A stretch of 64,000 nt of DNA from Bin87 sp034421995 (GTDB lineage Bacteria; Chloroflexota; Dehalococcoidia; Lucifugimonadales; UBA3495). The notes under the pieces are model-generated. The model was not told the origin of the DNA and searched no databases. It saw only the letters and a list, made by a program, of their open reading frames with translations. The stretch spans positions 8,865-72,864 of the forward strand of contig DAOUJY010000057.1 of assembly GCA_034421995.1 (NCBI GenBank), in the 5' to 3' direction. Position numbers and translations under genes: made by a program. Shown here in pieces: positions 47,865 to 57,295 of this stretch. The stretch's first letter is position 1; every line of letters begins with the position of its first letter.

Positions 47865-48455
47865 ATGATTCAATCCCAGGACGTATTCCGAGTCTTCCAG
47901 GAGCACCGGGGCGATGCCATCGTGATTCCCACCGGTACTTCCGGTCGCCACTGGCGGGAATTCAGCACCAACGAAAACCGGGATCTGAACATGGGCGGCG
48001 CAATGGGCCAGACCACTTCTGCGGCCCTGGGCCTGGCCCTGGGGCTGCCTGATGAAAAGGTGGTGCTGTTCGATTCCGAGGGCGCGCTGCTGATGAACAT
48101 GGGGATACTCGCCACCATCGCCGGCAAGAAGCCGCAAAACTTCTGCCACATCCTGTTGGACAATGAGTGCTACGCCACCACCGGCGGGCAGCCGGTTCCC
48201 AACGCGCAGGAGATCAACTACGCCGGCATGGCCAAGGAATCCGGTTATTCCGCTGCCTACAGCTTCGAGGACCTGGAAGAGTTCGCCACCAACGTGGAGC
48301 AAATAATGCGGGAAACCGGCCCGGTATTCGTCGCCATCAAGGTCGTTCCGGAGATAGAGAACGAGCCAATCGGCATGAGGGTGCGTCCCCCGACCCGCAG
48401 CCGCGCCGAAACCATCCGGGACTTGCAGACCGAGTTGGGCATTAGCGCCGATTAG
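47865..48455 (+). CDS. Sulfopyruvate/phosphonopyruvate decarboxylase-like, beta (PP) subunit
   Basis: 196 aa. GAMGQTTSAALGLALGLPDEKVVLFDSEGALLMNMGILATIAGKKPQNFCHILLDNECYATTGGQ is the TPP/Mg site, with SEG in place of the usual GDG as in related decarboxylases. GGAGG before ATG 47865. Forms the active enzyme with the alpha subunit. Confidence 0.87.
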   Translation: MIQSQDVFRVFQEHRGDAIVIPTGTSGRHWREFSTNENRDLNMGGAMGQTTSAALGLALGLPDEKVVLFDSEGALLMNMGILATIAGKKPQNFCHILLDNECYATTGGQPVPNAQEINYAGMAKESGYSAAYSFEDLEEFATNVEQIMRETGPVFVAIKVVPEIENEPIGMRVRPPTRSRAETIRDLQTELGISAD

Positions 48456-48639
48456 CGTCAGGGGCTGGCGACGTTCAGAGGAATGTCGCGGGTTCCTGCC
48501 GTTCTTGGCCACCGTGGTCCTCCTTCTCGGGTTGGCAGTTGTTCCGATAAGGATGACGCGGTGGCTTTCTTCTTGCCGCTGGAGTGCCCGTTGCACCACG
48601 TCCGGGCGCTCTGCTGGCGCCCATGGTTGGAGACAAGCA

Positions 48640-49050
48640 ATGCCAAAGATAATCCCCGTACCCGATGAGCTCAGCCAGCCCTTCTGGGACGCGGTGAACG
48701 AACAGCGCCTGATCCTCCAGAACTGCACCGCCTGCGACAAGCTTCAGTACCCGCCCCAGGCGGCCTGCCAGGTGTGCAGCTCCGCCGGCGGGCTGGAGTG
48801 GAAAGAGGTGGATGGCAAGGGCCACATCGCCGCCTACATCGTCATCGAGGACGGCCGCCTCAACCGTCGGATGCCCGATCAACCCTACAATCTCGCCCTG
48901 GTGACGCTGGACCAGGACCCCACGGTGAACTTCTACTCCAACCTGCCGGGCGTCCCGCCCTACGAGGTGCCGGTGGGCGCCGCCGTGGAAGTCACCTTCG
49001 AGGAAGTGGCCCCCGGACAGTTGATACACGAGTGGCGGCTGGTGGAATAA
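48640..49050 (+). CDS. Zn-ribbon OB-fold (DUF35) acyl-CoA-associated protein
   Basis: 136 aa. ILQNCTACDKLQYPPQAACQVC (zinc ribbon, CX2C..CX2C) followed by an OB-fold (KGHIAAYIVIEDG..LALVTLDQDPTVNFYSNL). DUF35 proteins act as partners of thiolase-like enzymes; the thiolase gene follows. ATG at 48640; the longer frame upstream is not conserved. Confidence 0.88.
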   Translation: MPKIIPVPDELSQPFWDAVNEQRLILQNCTACDKLQYPPQAACQVCSSAGGLEWKEVDGKGHIAAYIVIEDGRLNRRMPDQPYNLALVTLDQDPTVNFYSNLPGVPPYEVPVGAAVEVTFEEVAPGQLIHEWRLVE

Positions 49051-49110
49051 CCGCCATTCATTGAAAATTCGGGCTTATTCGCGGATAAGCGGCAAGCAAA
49101 AGGACAGACT

Positions 49111-50427
49111 ATGACCAGCAGCAACAACTTCCAGTGGCGCCGGGATCAGGACGGCCTGGGCGTTTGGGAACACCGGGGCCAGGTGGCCGTCGTCGGCTAC
49201 GGCCATTCGCCGGTGGACCGCCGGTGGGACGGCGAGAACCTGGATACCTCCCTGGGCGCTTACACCATCATGGCCTGCGAAAAGGCCATGGAGCAGGCCG
49301 GAGTCACCATTGACCAGGTGGACGGCATCGTCTGCTGTGACAGCCACATCGCCGGCGGCAGCGGCGGGACTGCCTCCGTGTGGGCGCCCCGACCCTACTT
49401 CGACCCACCCTACGACTCCGAGTACGGCCTGACCCTGATTAACGCCCAGTGGCTCATCAGCGCTATGGGCTTCAAGAACGTCAAATTTGCCCCCACCGGA
49501 GTGCCGACCATCGGCGAGATGGTGGGCATGGCGTCCCAAGCCGTGGGCGATGGCGTCTGCTCCACCTGTCTGGTCATCTATCCCACCGGCAACATGGAGG
49601 GCCGCTACCGGCGGGGCGGCGAGAATGCCGACGACTACGCCCGAGGCGCGCGCCAGTGGACCGTGCCCTGGGGCAACCACGGCGGCAACGACTTCATCAA
49701 CATCTTTCCCCACCTCCAGTACCTGATGAGGTACGGCGGCGAACATGCGGATCTTGCCCCCTTCGTCATAAACCAGCACAAGAATGGGATGCTCACGCCC
49801 TGGGGATACAACGCTACCCACAACATACAACCCATATCGGTGGAGGACTACATCGGCTCCCGGCCAATTTTGAAACCCCTGCTCATCTGGGACTGTGACC
49901 GCCCCGTCAACGCCTCGGCAGCCTACCTGTTCACCACCGCCGAGCGGGCGCAGGACCTGAAATCCCAGCCCGTGTACGTGCTCAACCATTCCCAGCACAA
50001 CTTCCGGTTCCGCACCACTCAGCCTGACCTGGACGAGGTGGAGATGTGGACCGACCGGCAGGCCGCCCGGATGTACGAAGGCGCCGGCCTGGGCCCCGCC
50101 GACGTGGACATCTTCAACCCCTACGACGGCTACTCCATAATGACCCAGTTCTTCCTGGAAGGCTTCCAGTGGCACGGGGTCAAGCGGGGCGAGGCCCTGT
50201 CCTTCTACGCCGGCGACATCAGCGTCAAAGGCCCGCACCCCTTCAGCTCCAGCGGCGGCAACCTGGGCAACGGTCGCACTCGCACCGCCATGTACACCGA
50301 CAGCATCGAGCAACTCCGGGGCACCGCCGGCGACCGCCAGGTAACCGTGCGGGCCGAAACCGCCCTGTGCGCCTTCTCCACCCCCAGCAGCGGCGGCTGG
50401 CTGATGCTGGGCAAGTACCCTTCGTGA
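49111..50427 (+). CDS. Thiolase-like (SCP-x type) protein
   Basis: 438 aa. VAVVGYGHSPVDRRWDGENL..YTIMACEKAMEQAGVTIDQVDGIVCCDSH, a thiolase N-domain in which the usual active-site Cys position is altered, then HPFSSSGGNLGNGRTRTAMYTDSIEQLRGTAGDRQV in the C-domain. Works with the DUF35 partner, as in sterol or acyl side-chain degradation (inference). Confidence 0.87.
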   Translation: MTSSNNFQWRRDQDGLGVWEHRGQVAVVGYGHSPVDRRWDGENLDTSLGAYTIMACEKAMEQAGVTIDQVDGIVCCDSHIAGGSGGTASVWAPRPYFDPPYDSEYGLTLINAQWLISAMGFKNVKFAPTGVPTIGEMVGMASQAVGDGVCSTCLVIYPTGNMEGRYRRGGENADDYARGARQWTVPWGNHGGNDFINIFPHLQYLMRYGGEHADLAPFVINQHKNGMLTPWGYNATHNIQPISVEDYIGSRPILKPLLIWDCDRPVNASAAYLFTTAERAQDLKSQPVYVLNHSQHNFRFRTTQPDLDEVEMWTDRQAARMYEGAGLGPADVDIFNPYDGYSIMTQFFLEGFQWHGVKRGEALSFYAGDISVKGPHPFSSSGGNLGNGRTRTAMYTDSIEQLRGTAGDRQVTVRAETALCAFSTPSSGGWLMLGKYPS

Positions 50428-50454
50428 TGATTCCGGCGGCTGAGCCAGCGACAC

Positions 50455-51651
50455 ATGAACGATGTCCCCGGGTGGCTTGAACGACTGGACGCCGGGCGCT
50501 CCGGTGGCGCGCCATTGGAAACGCCCGCATTCATCTACGACGAGGCGGGCATCCTCCGGCTGCTGGGAAAGGCCGCAGAGATCCGGGAAAGCAGCGGTTG
50601 CCGGCTGCTTTTCGCGGTAAAGTCCTTCTGCTTCCGCGACGCGCTGGAGCTGATGGCTCCCCATTTGGATGGATTCGCCGCCAGTTCCCTCTTCGAGGCG
50701 AGGCTGGCGCGGTCGGTCCTCCGCGACCGGGGCACGGTGCATTTCACCACCCCGGGACTGCGGCCCCAGGACGCGGCCGATGCGGGAGCGCTCTGCGATT
50801 ACGTCACCTTCAACTCGGCCAACCAATTGCGATCCCATCGCAACGCATTGCATCCGGCGGTCCAGGTCGGCCTGCGGGTGAACCCGGAACTGTCTTTCAT
50901 CGGTGACGCGCGGTACGACCCCTGCCGGCCGGCGTCCCGGTTGGGTGAGCCGCTGCCAACGGTGGCGCAAATTCTGGACCAGGGCGAGGCCGTGTCCGGT
51001 CTGCTGCTCCACACCAACTGCGACGCCACCGACTTCGGCCAGCTTGAAGCCACCGTGAATAAAATCCGTCGCGGTCTGGGTCCCCGGTTGGACGACGGCC
51101 GGCTGCGGTGGATCAACCTGGGCGGCGGATACCTGTTTGAAGACGAATACGGCGGCGACGCCCCCGACCTGACGCCCCTGTACCGCGCGATAGATTTTCT
51201 GCAACGCGGCTGTAGCCTGGAGACGATCATAGAACCGGGCGCCGCGCTGATCCGGACGGCGTGCTGCCTGGTATCCACCGTGCTGGAGATCCAAACGCGG
51301 AGCGGCGGAAGAACGGCGATCCTAGATACGACGGTGAACCATATGCCGGAGGTTTTTGAGTACCAGTATGAACCGGACGTCCTGGGCCATCGGGACGACG
51401 CCGATTGGGCCTGTACGCTGGCGGGATGCACCTGCCTCGCCGGGGACGTCTTTGGGGAGTACCGCTTTGACCGTCCCTTGGCGGTGGGCGACCGGGTCGT
51501 ATTTCTCAACATGGGCGCCTACACCCTCGTCAAGGCCCATATGTTCAACGGCGTCAATCTGCCGACGATTTACGCCCTCACCGCGGGCGGTGACCTGCTG
51601 ACGAAACGACGCTACACCTACGACGATTTCGCAGCGCGATGGGGAGCCTGA
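50455..51651 (+). CDS. Carboxynorspermidine decarboxylase-like PLP enzyme (NspC family)
   Basis: 398 aa, fold III PLP decarboxylase. LLFAVKSFCFRDALELM carries the PLP-binding Lys; LLLHTNCDATDFGQ, GGGYLFEDEYGG, and EPGAALIRTACCLVSTVLE the PLP phosphate site; ACTLAGCTCLAGDVFGEYRFDRPL has the active-site Cys/Asp of the family. Length is normal. Polyamine (spermidine-type) synthesis is the likely role. It overlaps or abuts the DUF3326 gene. Confidence 0.85.
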   Translation: MNDVPGWLERLDAGRSGGAPLETPAFIYDEAGILRLLGKAAEIRESSGCRLLFAVKSFCFRDALELMAPHLDGFAASSLFEARLARSVLRDRGTVHFTTPGLRPQDAADAGALCDYVTFNSANQLRSHRNALHPAVQVGLRVNPELSFIGDARYDPCRPASRLGEPLPTVAQILDQGEAVSGLLLHTNCDATDFGQLEATVNKIRRGLGPRLDDGRLRWINLGGGYLFEDEYGGDAPDLTPLYRAIDFLQRGCSLETIIEPGAALIRTACCLVSTVLEIQTRSGGRTAILDTTVNHMPEVFEYQYEPDVLGHRDDADWACTLAGCTCLAGDVFGEYRFDRPLAVGDRVVFLNMGAYTLVKAHMFNGVNLPTIYALTAGGDLLTKRRYTYDDFAARWGA

Positions 51652-51659
51652 GCAGCGTC

Positions 51660-53009
51660 ATGGCGACTGCCGAACTGTACGAACGGGAGCTGATCGTCCC
51701 CACCACCGGATCGGAAACGAACTTGCGCCAGCGGCTTTGCGAGGCCGTGATGCGTCAACTGCAACCGGGCGAGATGCCGATCAGGTTGGCGGTTACAGGC
51801 AAGGCGCCGATCCCAAATTCCGGTCAGGAAGGACATCACTGCGAAGTTGGCCTGCTGCGCGGGTTGGAGGGCCACCGGCGGGCGGCATCCCTATTCCGCC
51901 TGGACCGCCGGCCGGTGGAAAACTCCGAGCAGTTCAACGCGGTCCTGCTGGTGCCCACCGGGGTGGGAGCGGAGATCGGCGGCCACGCCGGGGACGCCAT
52001 GCCGGTGGCCGCCCTGCTGGCCGCGGTCTGCGACACGCTGATCACCCATCCCAACGTGGTGAACGCATCGGACGTCATTGATATGCCGGCCAACTCCCTT
52101 TACGTGGAGGGCAGCGTGATCGCCCGGCTGATGCAGGGTCAGTTGGGTTTGCAGCGGGTCCGCAACAATCGTTTGCTGGTGGTGATCGGCCCCCATGACG
52201 ACGAACTCTTCGTCCATGCGGCCATCAATTCGATCAATGCGGCCCGGACGTCCTATGGGTTGATCCAGCCGCAGGTGCTGCGGCTGGAGAACGGCCTGGA
52301 GATGGACTCCACCTACGCCCGGTCCGGGCGGGCCGCCGGCCGGGTACGGGGGCTGGAACCTCTGTTTGCGGAACTGGACCGGCGGCGCGACCAATATGAC
52401 GCCGTGGCCATCACGTCCCTGATCGGAGTGCCGGCCGGCTACCATTTTGAGTACTTTGACCGCATGGGCGACATGGTCAACCCCTGGGGCGGCGTGGAGG
52501 CGATGCTGACCCATGCGATTTCGTCCCGGTACGACGTGCCTTCGGCCCATGCTCCCATGCTGGACAGCCGAGAGATTGCCAACGCCGACCCCGGCGTGGT
52601 CGATCCCCGCATGGCCGCGGAGGCCGTGTCGCTGGCGATGATCCAGTGCATCCTGAAAGGGTTGCAGCGCAGCCCCCGGCTGGTCACCGACCCGGAAGCC
52701 CGGCGGCATCACAGCGTTCTCAACGCTGCCGACGTGTCGTGCCTGGTGATCCCCGACGGATGCCTGGGGCTGCCCACCCTGGCGGCGTTGGAGCAGGGCA
52801 TCTCCACCATCGCCGTGCGGGAGAACCGCAACCTGATGAGCAACGACCTCACGGGACTGCCCTGGACGGCAGGCCAGCTGCACATCGTGGAGAACTACTG
52901 GGAGGCCGCCGGCGTAATGGCCGCGCTGCGCGCCGGGGTGGACCCGGCGACGGTGCGCCGGCCGCTGACCGGAGCGGCGGTTGCTGGATTCCCGCTTTCG
53001 CGGGAATGA
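51660..53009 (+). CDS. DUF3326 family protein
   Basis: 449 aa. The family core is VLLVPTGVGAEIGGHAGDAMPVAALLAAVCDTLITHPNVVNASDVIDMPANSLYVEGSVIARLM, with IVPTTGSETNLRQ at the start. Function of the family is unknown. ATG at 51660 is used; 51639 is possible and would overlap nspC. The C-terminus AGFPLSRE and the TGA stop come from a REP palindrome, so the original C-terminus was replaced or extended. Confidence 0.82.
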   Translation: MATAELYERELIVPTTGSETNLRQRLCEAVMRQLQPGEMPIRLAVTGKAPIPNSGQEGHHCEVGLLRGLEGHRRAASLFRLDRRPVENSEQFNAVLLVPTGVGAEIGGHAGDAMPVAALLAAVCDTLITHPNVVNASDVIDMPANSLYVEGSVIARLMQGQLGLQRVRNNRLLVVIGPHDDELFVHAAINSINAARTSYGLIQPQVLRLENGLEMDSTYARSGRAAGRVRGLEPLFAELDRRRDQYDAVAITSLIGVPAGYHFEYFDRMGDMVNPWGGVEAMLTHAISSRYDVPSAHAPMLDSREIANADPGVVDPRMAAEAVSLAMIQCILKGLQRSPRLVTDPEARRHHSVLNAADVSCLVIPDGCLGLPTLAALEQGISTIAVRENRNLMSNDLTGLPWTAGQLHIVENYWEAAGVMAALRAGVDPATVRRPLTGAAVAGFPLSRE

Positions 53010-53035
53010 CGGGTAGAGAAAGCGGGAATGACGGA
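52983..53035. repeat. REP palindrome supplying the end of the DUF3326 gene
   Basis: GCTGGATTCCCGCTTTCGCG with GGAATGACGGGT, then a second partial copy AGAAAGCGGGAATGACGG. Confidence 0.8.
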
Positions 53036-53052
53036 TAAGGGGCGACCGCCCC

Positions 53053-53331
53053 CTACCCGGGCAGCAGGCCGTCGCCGATGAAGATGTGCTCCGCTTCGTC
53101 CAGCGTGAGGTCCGTTTCGGGCAGGATCAGGTCCGATTCCACCAATTCGTCAAGGGGCAGCGGCTCGCCCCGGTCCCGCACCAGTTGGAACATCTCGTCC
53201 AGCAGAGATTGGAATTGGGCGCCGTCCTCAGCGGCCACCGCCTCTACCATACGGTTGTCAATGTCGTTGAGGTCGTCGATGGCCGACCCGGGCAGGTTGA
53301 ACTGCCCCTCGCCAAGTATCCGTACAATCAC
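53053..53331 (-). CDS. PspA-associated protein PspAA
   Basis: 92 aa. MIVRILGEGQFNLPGSAIDDLNDIDNRMVEAVAAED and GEPLPLDELVESDLILPETDLTLDEAEHIF match the PspAA domain, a helper usually next to pspA in Chloroflexota, Actinobacteria and archaea. Follows pspA by 40 bases on the same strand. Confidence 0.85.
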   Translation of the reverse strand: MIVRILGEGQFNLPGSAIDDLNDIDNRMVEAVAAEDGAQFQSLLDEMFQLVRDRGEPLPLDELVESDLILPETDLTLDEAEHIFIGDGLLPG

Positions 53332-53371
53332 GTTCAGCGCTCCAGTATTGCGGAAAGAGGTGGGGCGTCAG

Positions 53372-54094
53372 TCAGGCGCTGGCCCCGCTGGGCGGAGTTG
53401 TCCCGTTGGGGTTTTTCAGCGCGGCCAACTCGGCTTCAACAGTGCTGGAAGTCGAGATCTGCGCCAGTTCCCGCTCGATGTCGTCCTGGGGGCCGGTGAT
53501 GTCGTCCAGCACCCCTGACGCCACCAGCTCGTCAATGGCACCGGCCTTGGCCTTCATCTGGTCAGTCTTGTTCTCGGCCCGCTGCACCGCCAGCGAGACG
53601 TCGCCCATCTCCTCGGAAATGCCGCCGAGGGCGGCGCCGATGCGGACCTGGGCCTGGGCCGCCGAATACTGCGCCTTGATGATCTCCTTCTTGTTGCGGA
53701 AGGCGTCCACCTTGGCCTGGAGGCGCTTTTCGGCCTCGGTCAACTTCTCCTGCTCCCGCTCCATGCCGGCGATCTGCTCGTCCAGACCCTCCAGCTCAAT
53801 CAGGGCGGTCTGCTTGCGTTGGAGGGCCAGGCGGGCCAGGTCGTCGCGGTCGGCGTCCACCGCCTGGCGGGCCTGCCGGTCCAGGCGGGCGATGTTCTCC
53901 TGAACCCGCTCGGCCTGCTGCTGGATGCGTCGCTTGGCGGTCACCATCTCGACGACGCCGCGCTTGACGTTCTGGAGCATTTCCAGCTGCTTCTCGTAGG
54001 AGTAGTCCAGGGTCTCCCGCGGATCCTCAGCGGAGTCCAATATCCGGTTCATTTTCGATTTCACGATGGTTGACATTCGGGAAAACATTCCCAT
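53372..54094 (-). CDS. pspA: PspA/IM30 family membrane-stress protein
   Basis: 240 aa, almost wholly coiled coil: MSTIVKSKMNRILDSAEDPRETLDYSYEKQLEMLQNVKRGVVEMVTAKRRIQQQ is the N-terminal amphipathic helix plus hairpin typical of PspA/Vipp1. Polymerises on damaged inner membrane. Middle of a three-gene unit: small membrane protein, pspA, pspAA. Confidence 0.93.
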   Translation of the reverse strand: MGMFSRMSTIVKSKMNRILDSAEDPRETLDYSYEKQLEMLQNVKRGVVEMVTAKRRIQQQAERVQENIARLDRQARQAVDADRDDLARLALQRKQTALIELEGLDEQIAGMEREQEKLTEAEKRLQAKVDAFRNKKEIIKAQYSAAQAQVRIGAALGGISEEMGDVSLAVQRAENKTDQMKAKAGAIDELVASGVLDDITGPQDDIERELAQISTSSTVEAELAALKNPNGTTPPSGASA

Positions 54095-54157
54095 GATCTC
54101 ACCTTCCTAATGAATGATTGTTTTCAACTGCGGCGCGCCGGCGGATCCGGCGACGGC

Positions 54158-54340
54158 TCAATAGCCGCGTCTTGAACCGGACCCGAAGAAGGCCCAGCCC
54201 AACATCACCACCGCCGCAATAACGCACAGCACGCCGGCGATACGGAGCAGGAAATCCAACACGCCCAGGATCATCAGTATGCCCAGGGCCAGCAGGGCCA
54301 ATCCCAGCAAGATGCCGGCAGTTCTACCAAATCCTCCCAT
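54158..54340 (-). CDS. Small membrane protein before pspA, 60 aa
   Basis: Two hydrophobic helices (AGILLGLALLALGILMILGVL and IAGVLCVIAAVVMLGWAFFG), then SGSRRGY. Gap of 63 bases to pspA. Likely an inner-membrane partner like PspC or LiaI, but without sequence support beyond topology. Confidence 0.65.
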   Translation of the reverse strand: MGGFGRTAGILLGLALLALGILMILGVLDFLLRIAGVLCVIAAVVMLGWAFFGSGSRRGY

Positions 54341-54374
54341 CGGGGTTCCTCCATCGTCGGTTTGGTGTGGATAG

Positions 54375-54404
54375 AGGATAATAGTCGCTGCCGGCGGCGG
54401 TCAA
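54375..54404 (-). promoter_or_regulatory. Candidate promoter for the psp unit
   Basis: Minus strand TTGACC (54404-54399), 15 to 18 bases, then TATTAT or TATCCT (54383-54375). Confidence 0.4.
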
Positions 54405-54438
54405 GCCGGGCCGTTCTCTGAGTAGGCCGATCCTGGGC

Positions 54439-54444
54439 TATAAT
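54439..54444 (+). promoter_or_regulatory. Candidate -10 box for the DUF4178/DUF350 unit
   Basis: TATAAT 70 bases before ATG 54515; no good -35, so perhaps activator-dependent. Confidence 0.35.
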
Positions 54445-54514
54445 GTGGCATCCTGCGTCGCGCCGCTGGCGGGATCCGGGCGTTCCCATTCTTTCTCCGC
54501 TTGGGGAGTCCACA

Positions 54515-55141
54515 ATGAGCAAGCAATCATCGTTGGGACGGCTGTTCGGTCGTCTCATGGGCCGCGGCAATAACCGGCCGGCCGGAACAGCCGACCGCCG
54601 GGCTGTGGACAACAGCATCCGCGCCGCGCAGGTTGGCGACGTAGTGGTCGTGCAGGGTTTCCACTTGGACTACGACGATGCCTACCTGCTGGTGGAGCAA
54701 CTCCACCGGTACGCCGGCAGCGGCATCGAATGGCGCGAGCTGGTGGCTGCCGACGCCCAACGGCGCCTTTGGCTGGAGTGGTCCGGCGACGGCAACAACC
54801 TTTTCGTCACGGCGACCACGGAACGCCGGCCGGTGGGGCTGGACGCCATCGGCTTGACCGAAGATGACCTCATCGCCCTGGACGAGGAGCATTCCATCGA
54901 CAACGGCGTGGTCATTGCAGAGCGGCGTTATTCCTACCGCAACAGTTTCGAGGCGTTTTATTACCCGGGCGACCGTCCCGGCGAAGGAGAGGGTTTCTAT
55001 ATGTGGGAGTTCCTGGCGGACGATGGGCAGGATATGCTGGCCGTCACCAAGTTCGAGGGCCTCCCCTTTGAAGCCCACTTCAGCGAAATCATAGATCCTG
55101 ACAACGTGCTGGTGTATCCGGGGCAGCGGTCAGAGACGTAA
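54515..55141 (+). CDS. DUF4178-type protein
   Basis: 208 aa. QVGDVVVVQGFHLDYDDAYLLVEQLHRYAGSGIEWRELVAADAQRRLWLEWSGDGNNLFVTATTE resembles the DUF4178/DUF2491 domain, which recurs with PspA and DUF350 genes (compare E. coli yjfJKL). Starts divergently from the psp unit. ATG at 54515 after GGGGAG. Function unknown. Confidence 0.72.
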   Translation: MSKQSSLGRLFGRLMGRGNNRPAGTADRRAVDNSIRAAQVGDVVVVQGFHLDYDDAYLLVEQLHRYAGSGIEWRELVAADAQRRLWLEWSGDGNNLFVTATTERRPVGLDAIGLTEDDLIALDEEHSIDNGVVIAERRYSYRNSFEAFYYPGDRPGEGEGFYMWEFLADDGQDMLAVTKFEGLPFEAHFSEIIDPDNVLVYPGQRSET

Positions 55142-55156
55142 CGACGATAGGACGGA

Positions 55157-56053
55157 ATGGAGAGCGGCCAAGTGGACTTGCTGATTGACATACTGACTTA
55201 CCTCCCCCGCGGCCTGATTTACGTGGCGCTGGGGTTGGTGGTATTGACCATCGCCAAATTGGCGCGGGACGCGGTTACTCGCCACCGTATTGAGGAGGAG
55301 ATCGTAGCCAAAAGCAACCTCGCGGTGGCGCTGCGGCTTTCGGGATACCTGGCCGGCGTCATCCTGGTTTTCCTCGGAGCCGTGTACCAGCCTTTGGGCG
55401 CTGACGTGTACGGAGGACTGGGAATTGACCGCGCCTTCGGATGGGAAGCGCTGTGGGTATTCCTGTACTCGCTGGCCGGAATCGTCGCATTGAACCTGAT
55501 GCGTCTGGTTACCGACCGCCTGGTGCTCTACCGGTTTGAGCTGGAACGGGAGATCATCCAGGACCAGAACGTGGGGGCGGCAGCGGCGGAATTCGGCGTG
55601 AACGTCGCCTCCGGTCTCGTTATCGCGGGAGCAATCGCCGGCCAGGGCGGCCCGTTGAACGCGCTGGCGTTCTTCGGCCTGGGCCTCGTCGTCCTCGTCC
55701 TGTTCGCCCTGTTCTACGAATGGACCACCCCCTTCAACATCCACGACGAGATTGAACGAGACAACCCGGCGGTGGGCGTCGCCCTGGGCGGCAACCTGGT
55801 GGCAATCGGCCTGGTCACCTTCAAGGCCACCTTCGGCGATTTCGTGGGTTGGCAGGAAAGCATCCTGGAGTTCGTCATCTACTCCGTGGTGGGCTTCGTA
55901 TTGCTGTACGTATTGCGTCTGGCGGTGGACCTGGTGCTGCTGCCCCACACCCGGGTCTCGGAGCAGGTCGCGGCGGGGCGCAACGTCGGCGTGGCCTTCG
56001 TGGAGACTGCGGTGGTGGTCAGCTCCGCGCTGATATTGCTCCTGGTCATCTAG
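55157..56053 (+). CDS. DUF350 family membrane protein
   Basis: 298 aa, about eight helices in two homologous halves. Each half has the marker of DUF350: KSNLAVALRLSGYLAGVILVFLGAVYQ and DNPAVGVALGGNLVAIGLVTFKATF. E. coli YjfL is the short form. Starts 15 bases after the DUF4178 gene. Confidence 0.85.
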   Translation: MESGQVDLLIDILTYLPRGLIYVALGLVVLTIAKLARDAVTRHRIEEEIVAKSNLAVALRLSGYLAGVILVFLGAVYQPLGADVYGGLGIDRAFGWEALWVFLYSLAGIVALNLMRLVTDRLVLYRFELEREIIQDQNVGAAAAEFGVNVASGLVIAGAIAGQGGPLNALAFFGLGLVVLVLFALFYEWTTPFNIHDEIERDNPAVGVALGGNLVAIGLVTFKATFGDFVGWQESILEFVIYSVVGFVLLYVLRLAVDLVLLPHTRVSEQVAAGRNVGVAFVETAVVVSSALILLLVI

Positions 56054-56057
56054 ACAA

Positions 56058-56180
56058 TGTTGCAATATAAGTGGTCAAGGAGTAGGGGCAACCCTTGTGG
56101 TTGCCCCGGTTCCCGGTTGTCCGGCACAACCAGGGCGACCACAAGGGTCGCCCCTACGTTCAAACCACCCTAACGCTACC
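56058..56180. repeat. Small MITE-like repeat with GGGGC core
   Basis: TTGCAATATAAGTGGTCAAG at one end and AAACCACCCTAACGCTACC at the other, with GGGGCAACC..GGTTGCCCC and GGGGCGACC-type palindromes inside. Resembles 63597-63697 and 8748-8858. Confidence 0.6.
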
Positions 56181-57295
56181 TAAATGCCCTCCTCCTGCGC
56201 CAACAGGCGACGCTGAATTTCAGCCCGCGCCTGGCGGTCTGCTGCTGCTTCCGCCCGAGCTTCCAGCAAAGCGTAGCCATCCTCCATAATGGCCGTGAGA
56301 ACCGCGTCAGGCGGCGGGGGCATATCGCGGTTAACCACCGGCTCCAGGAGACGGTCAAAAAACGCCGGATCGCCCACCAACTGCTGCCACTGGTCGGCAA
56401 AAGGATCCAGGCTGCCGTCGTAGAGGCGCAGCAGGAACACGGAGCGAACCGGGTCCAGACCCTCGGCGATGATGGCCTCGACCCGCAAGTCGGCGCCGCG
56501 TCCGGTGTCGAACTCCGCCGCCCCTTCGTCCTCGTTCCAGCGGGCGTCCTTGAACAGATCGAAACTGTCGATCAACGCCTCGGTTTCCTCCAGCAACGCG
56601 CCGATCAGCCGGCGGCCCGTCGCCGCCACCTCGGAATGGTTCCCGTCGGCCACCGGGCGCAGGCAGCGGCGACGGTACAAACCGGACACCACCGGACGGC
56701 ATGGTTCGGACAGGGACGGGTCGGCGGGCGGCGGCACGGCGCAGCCGTGCTTGTCCACAAAGTAGAGCAGCGCGCACGACTGCATCCAATCCAGCAGTTG
56801 TTGCCGATCCTCGGCGTATCCCTGGGTTACCGCCCATTCCAGGGGCCGGTAGGCGGGCAGCATCGTCAGCGTCAGGTCAGCGTCGCCGCCGCCGTCAGCC
56901 CGGCGACACAAGGGCGGCCGTTGCAGGTGGGCGGACACCGGGTCGTCAAGATGCGCCGGCCGGCCCCAACCGCGCCCCGTCGTCAGCGACAGCCGGCAGA
57001 GACCGGACCGCCACTGCTCCACCAGCGCCAGCAGCGCGGCGTAGCCGGCCGGCAGGTCGGGATTGGCTTTCCAGTCCAGCCGGGCCTGGACCTCGGCCTG
57101 CCCGCCGGCATCTTCGGGAAACAGCCGGCCCAACAACCGCCGCAGGGTCAGGCGACGGGTTGCGCCCGGCAATTCCACGTACAGCGTCGTGTCCGCCGGC
57201 AGTTGGTCCGTCCATGCCGATACGGTGAGACCGCCGGCATCGGAGGCTCCCATTGGCTCAGGCCAGCCAGGCGGGGCGCGTTCCGCCGTCTCCAT
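56180..57295 (-). CDS. Hypothetical protein, 371 aa, in the membrane-stress cluster
   Basis: Not recognised. LPADTTLYVELPGATRRLTLRRLLGRLFPEDAG at the N-terminus looks like a small beta-rich domain; SCALLYFVDKHGCAVPPP in the middle resembles a segment of the 62093 protein (ALLYWVDGEPLLVD). Charged helix at the C-terminus. Overlaps the lipoprotein gene by 38 bases, or starts at 57253, four bases after its stop. Same strand as the SecA-like gene. Confidence 0.6.
   Translation of the reverse strand: METAERAPPGWPEPMGASDAGGLTVSAWTDQLPADTTLYVELPGATRRLTLRRLLGRLFPEDAGGQAEVQARLDWKANPDLPAGYAALLALVEQWRSGLCRLSLTTGRGWGRPAHLDDPVSAHLQRPPLCRRADGGGDADLTLTMLPAYRPLEWAVTQGYAEDRQQLLDWMQSCALLYFVDKHGCAVPPPADPSLSEPCRPVVSGLYRRRCLRPVADGNHSEVAATGRRLIGALLEETEALIDSFDLFKDARWNEDEGAAEFDTGRGADLRVEAIIAEGLDPVRSVFLLRLYDGSLDPFADQWQQLVGDPAFFDRLLEPVVNRDMPPPPDAVLTAIMEDGYALLEARAEAAADRQARAEIQRRLLAQEEGI

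Noticed and set aside
49075..51294. 739-aa minus-strand open frame
   Set aside because: Antisense to the thiolase-like and NspC-like genes; no recognisable motif.
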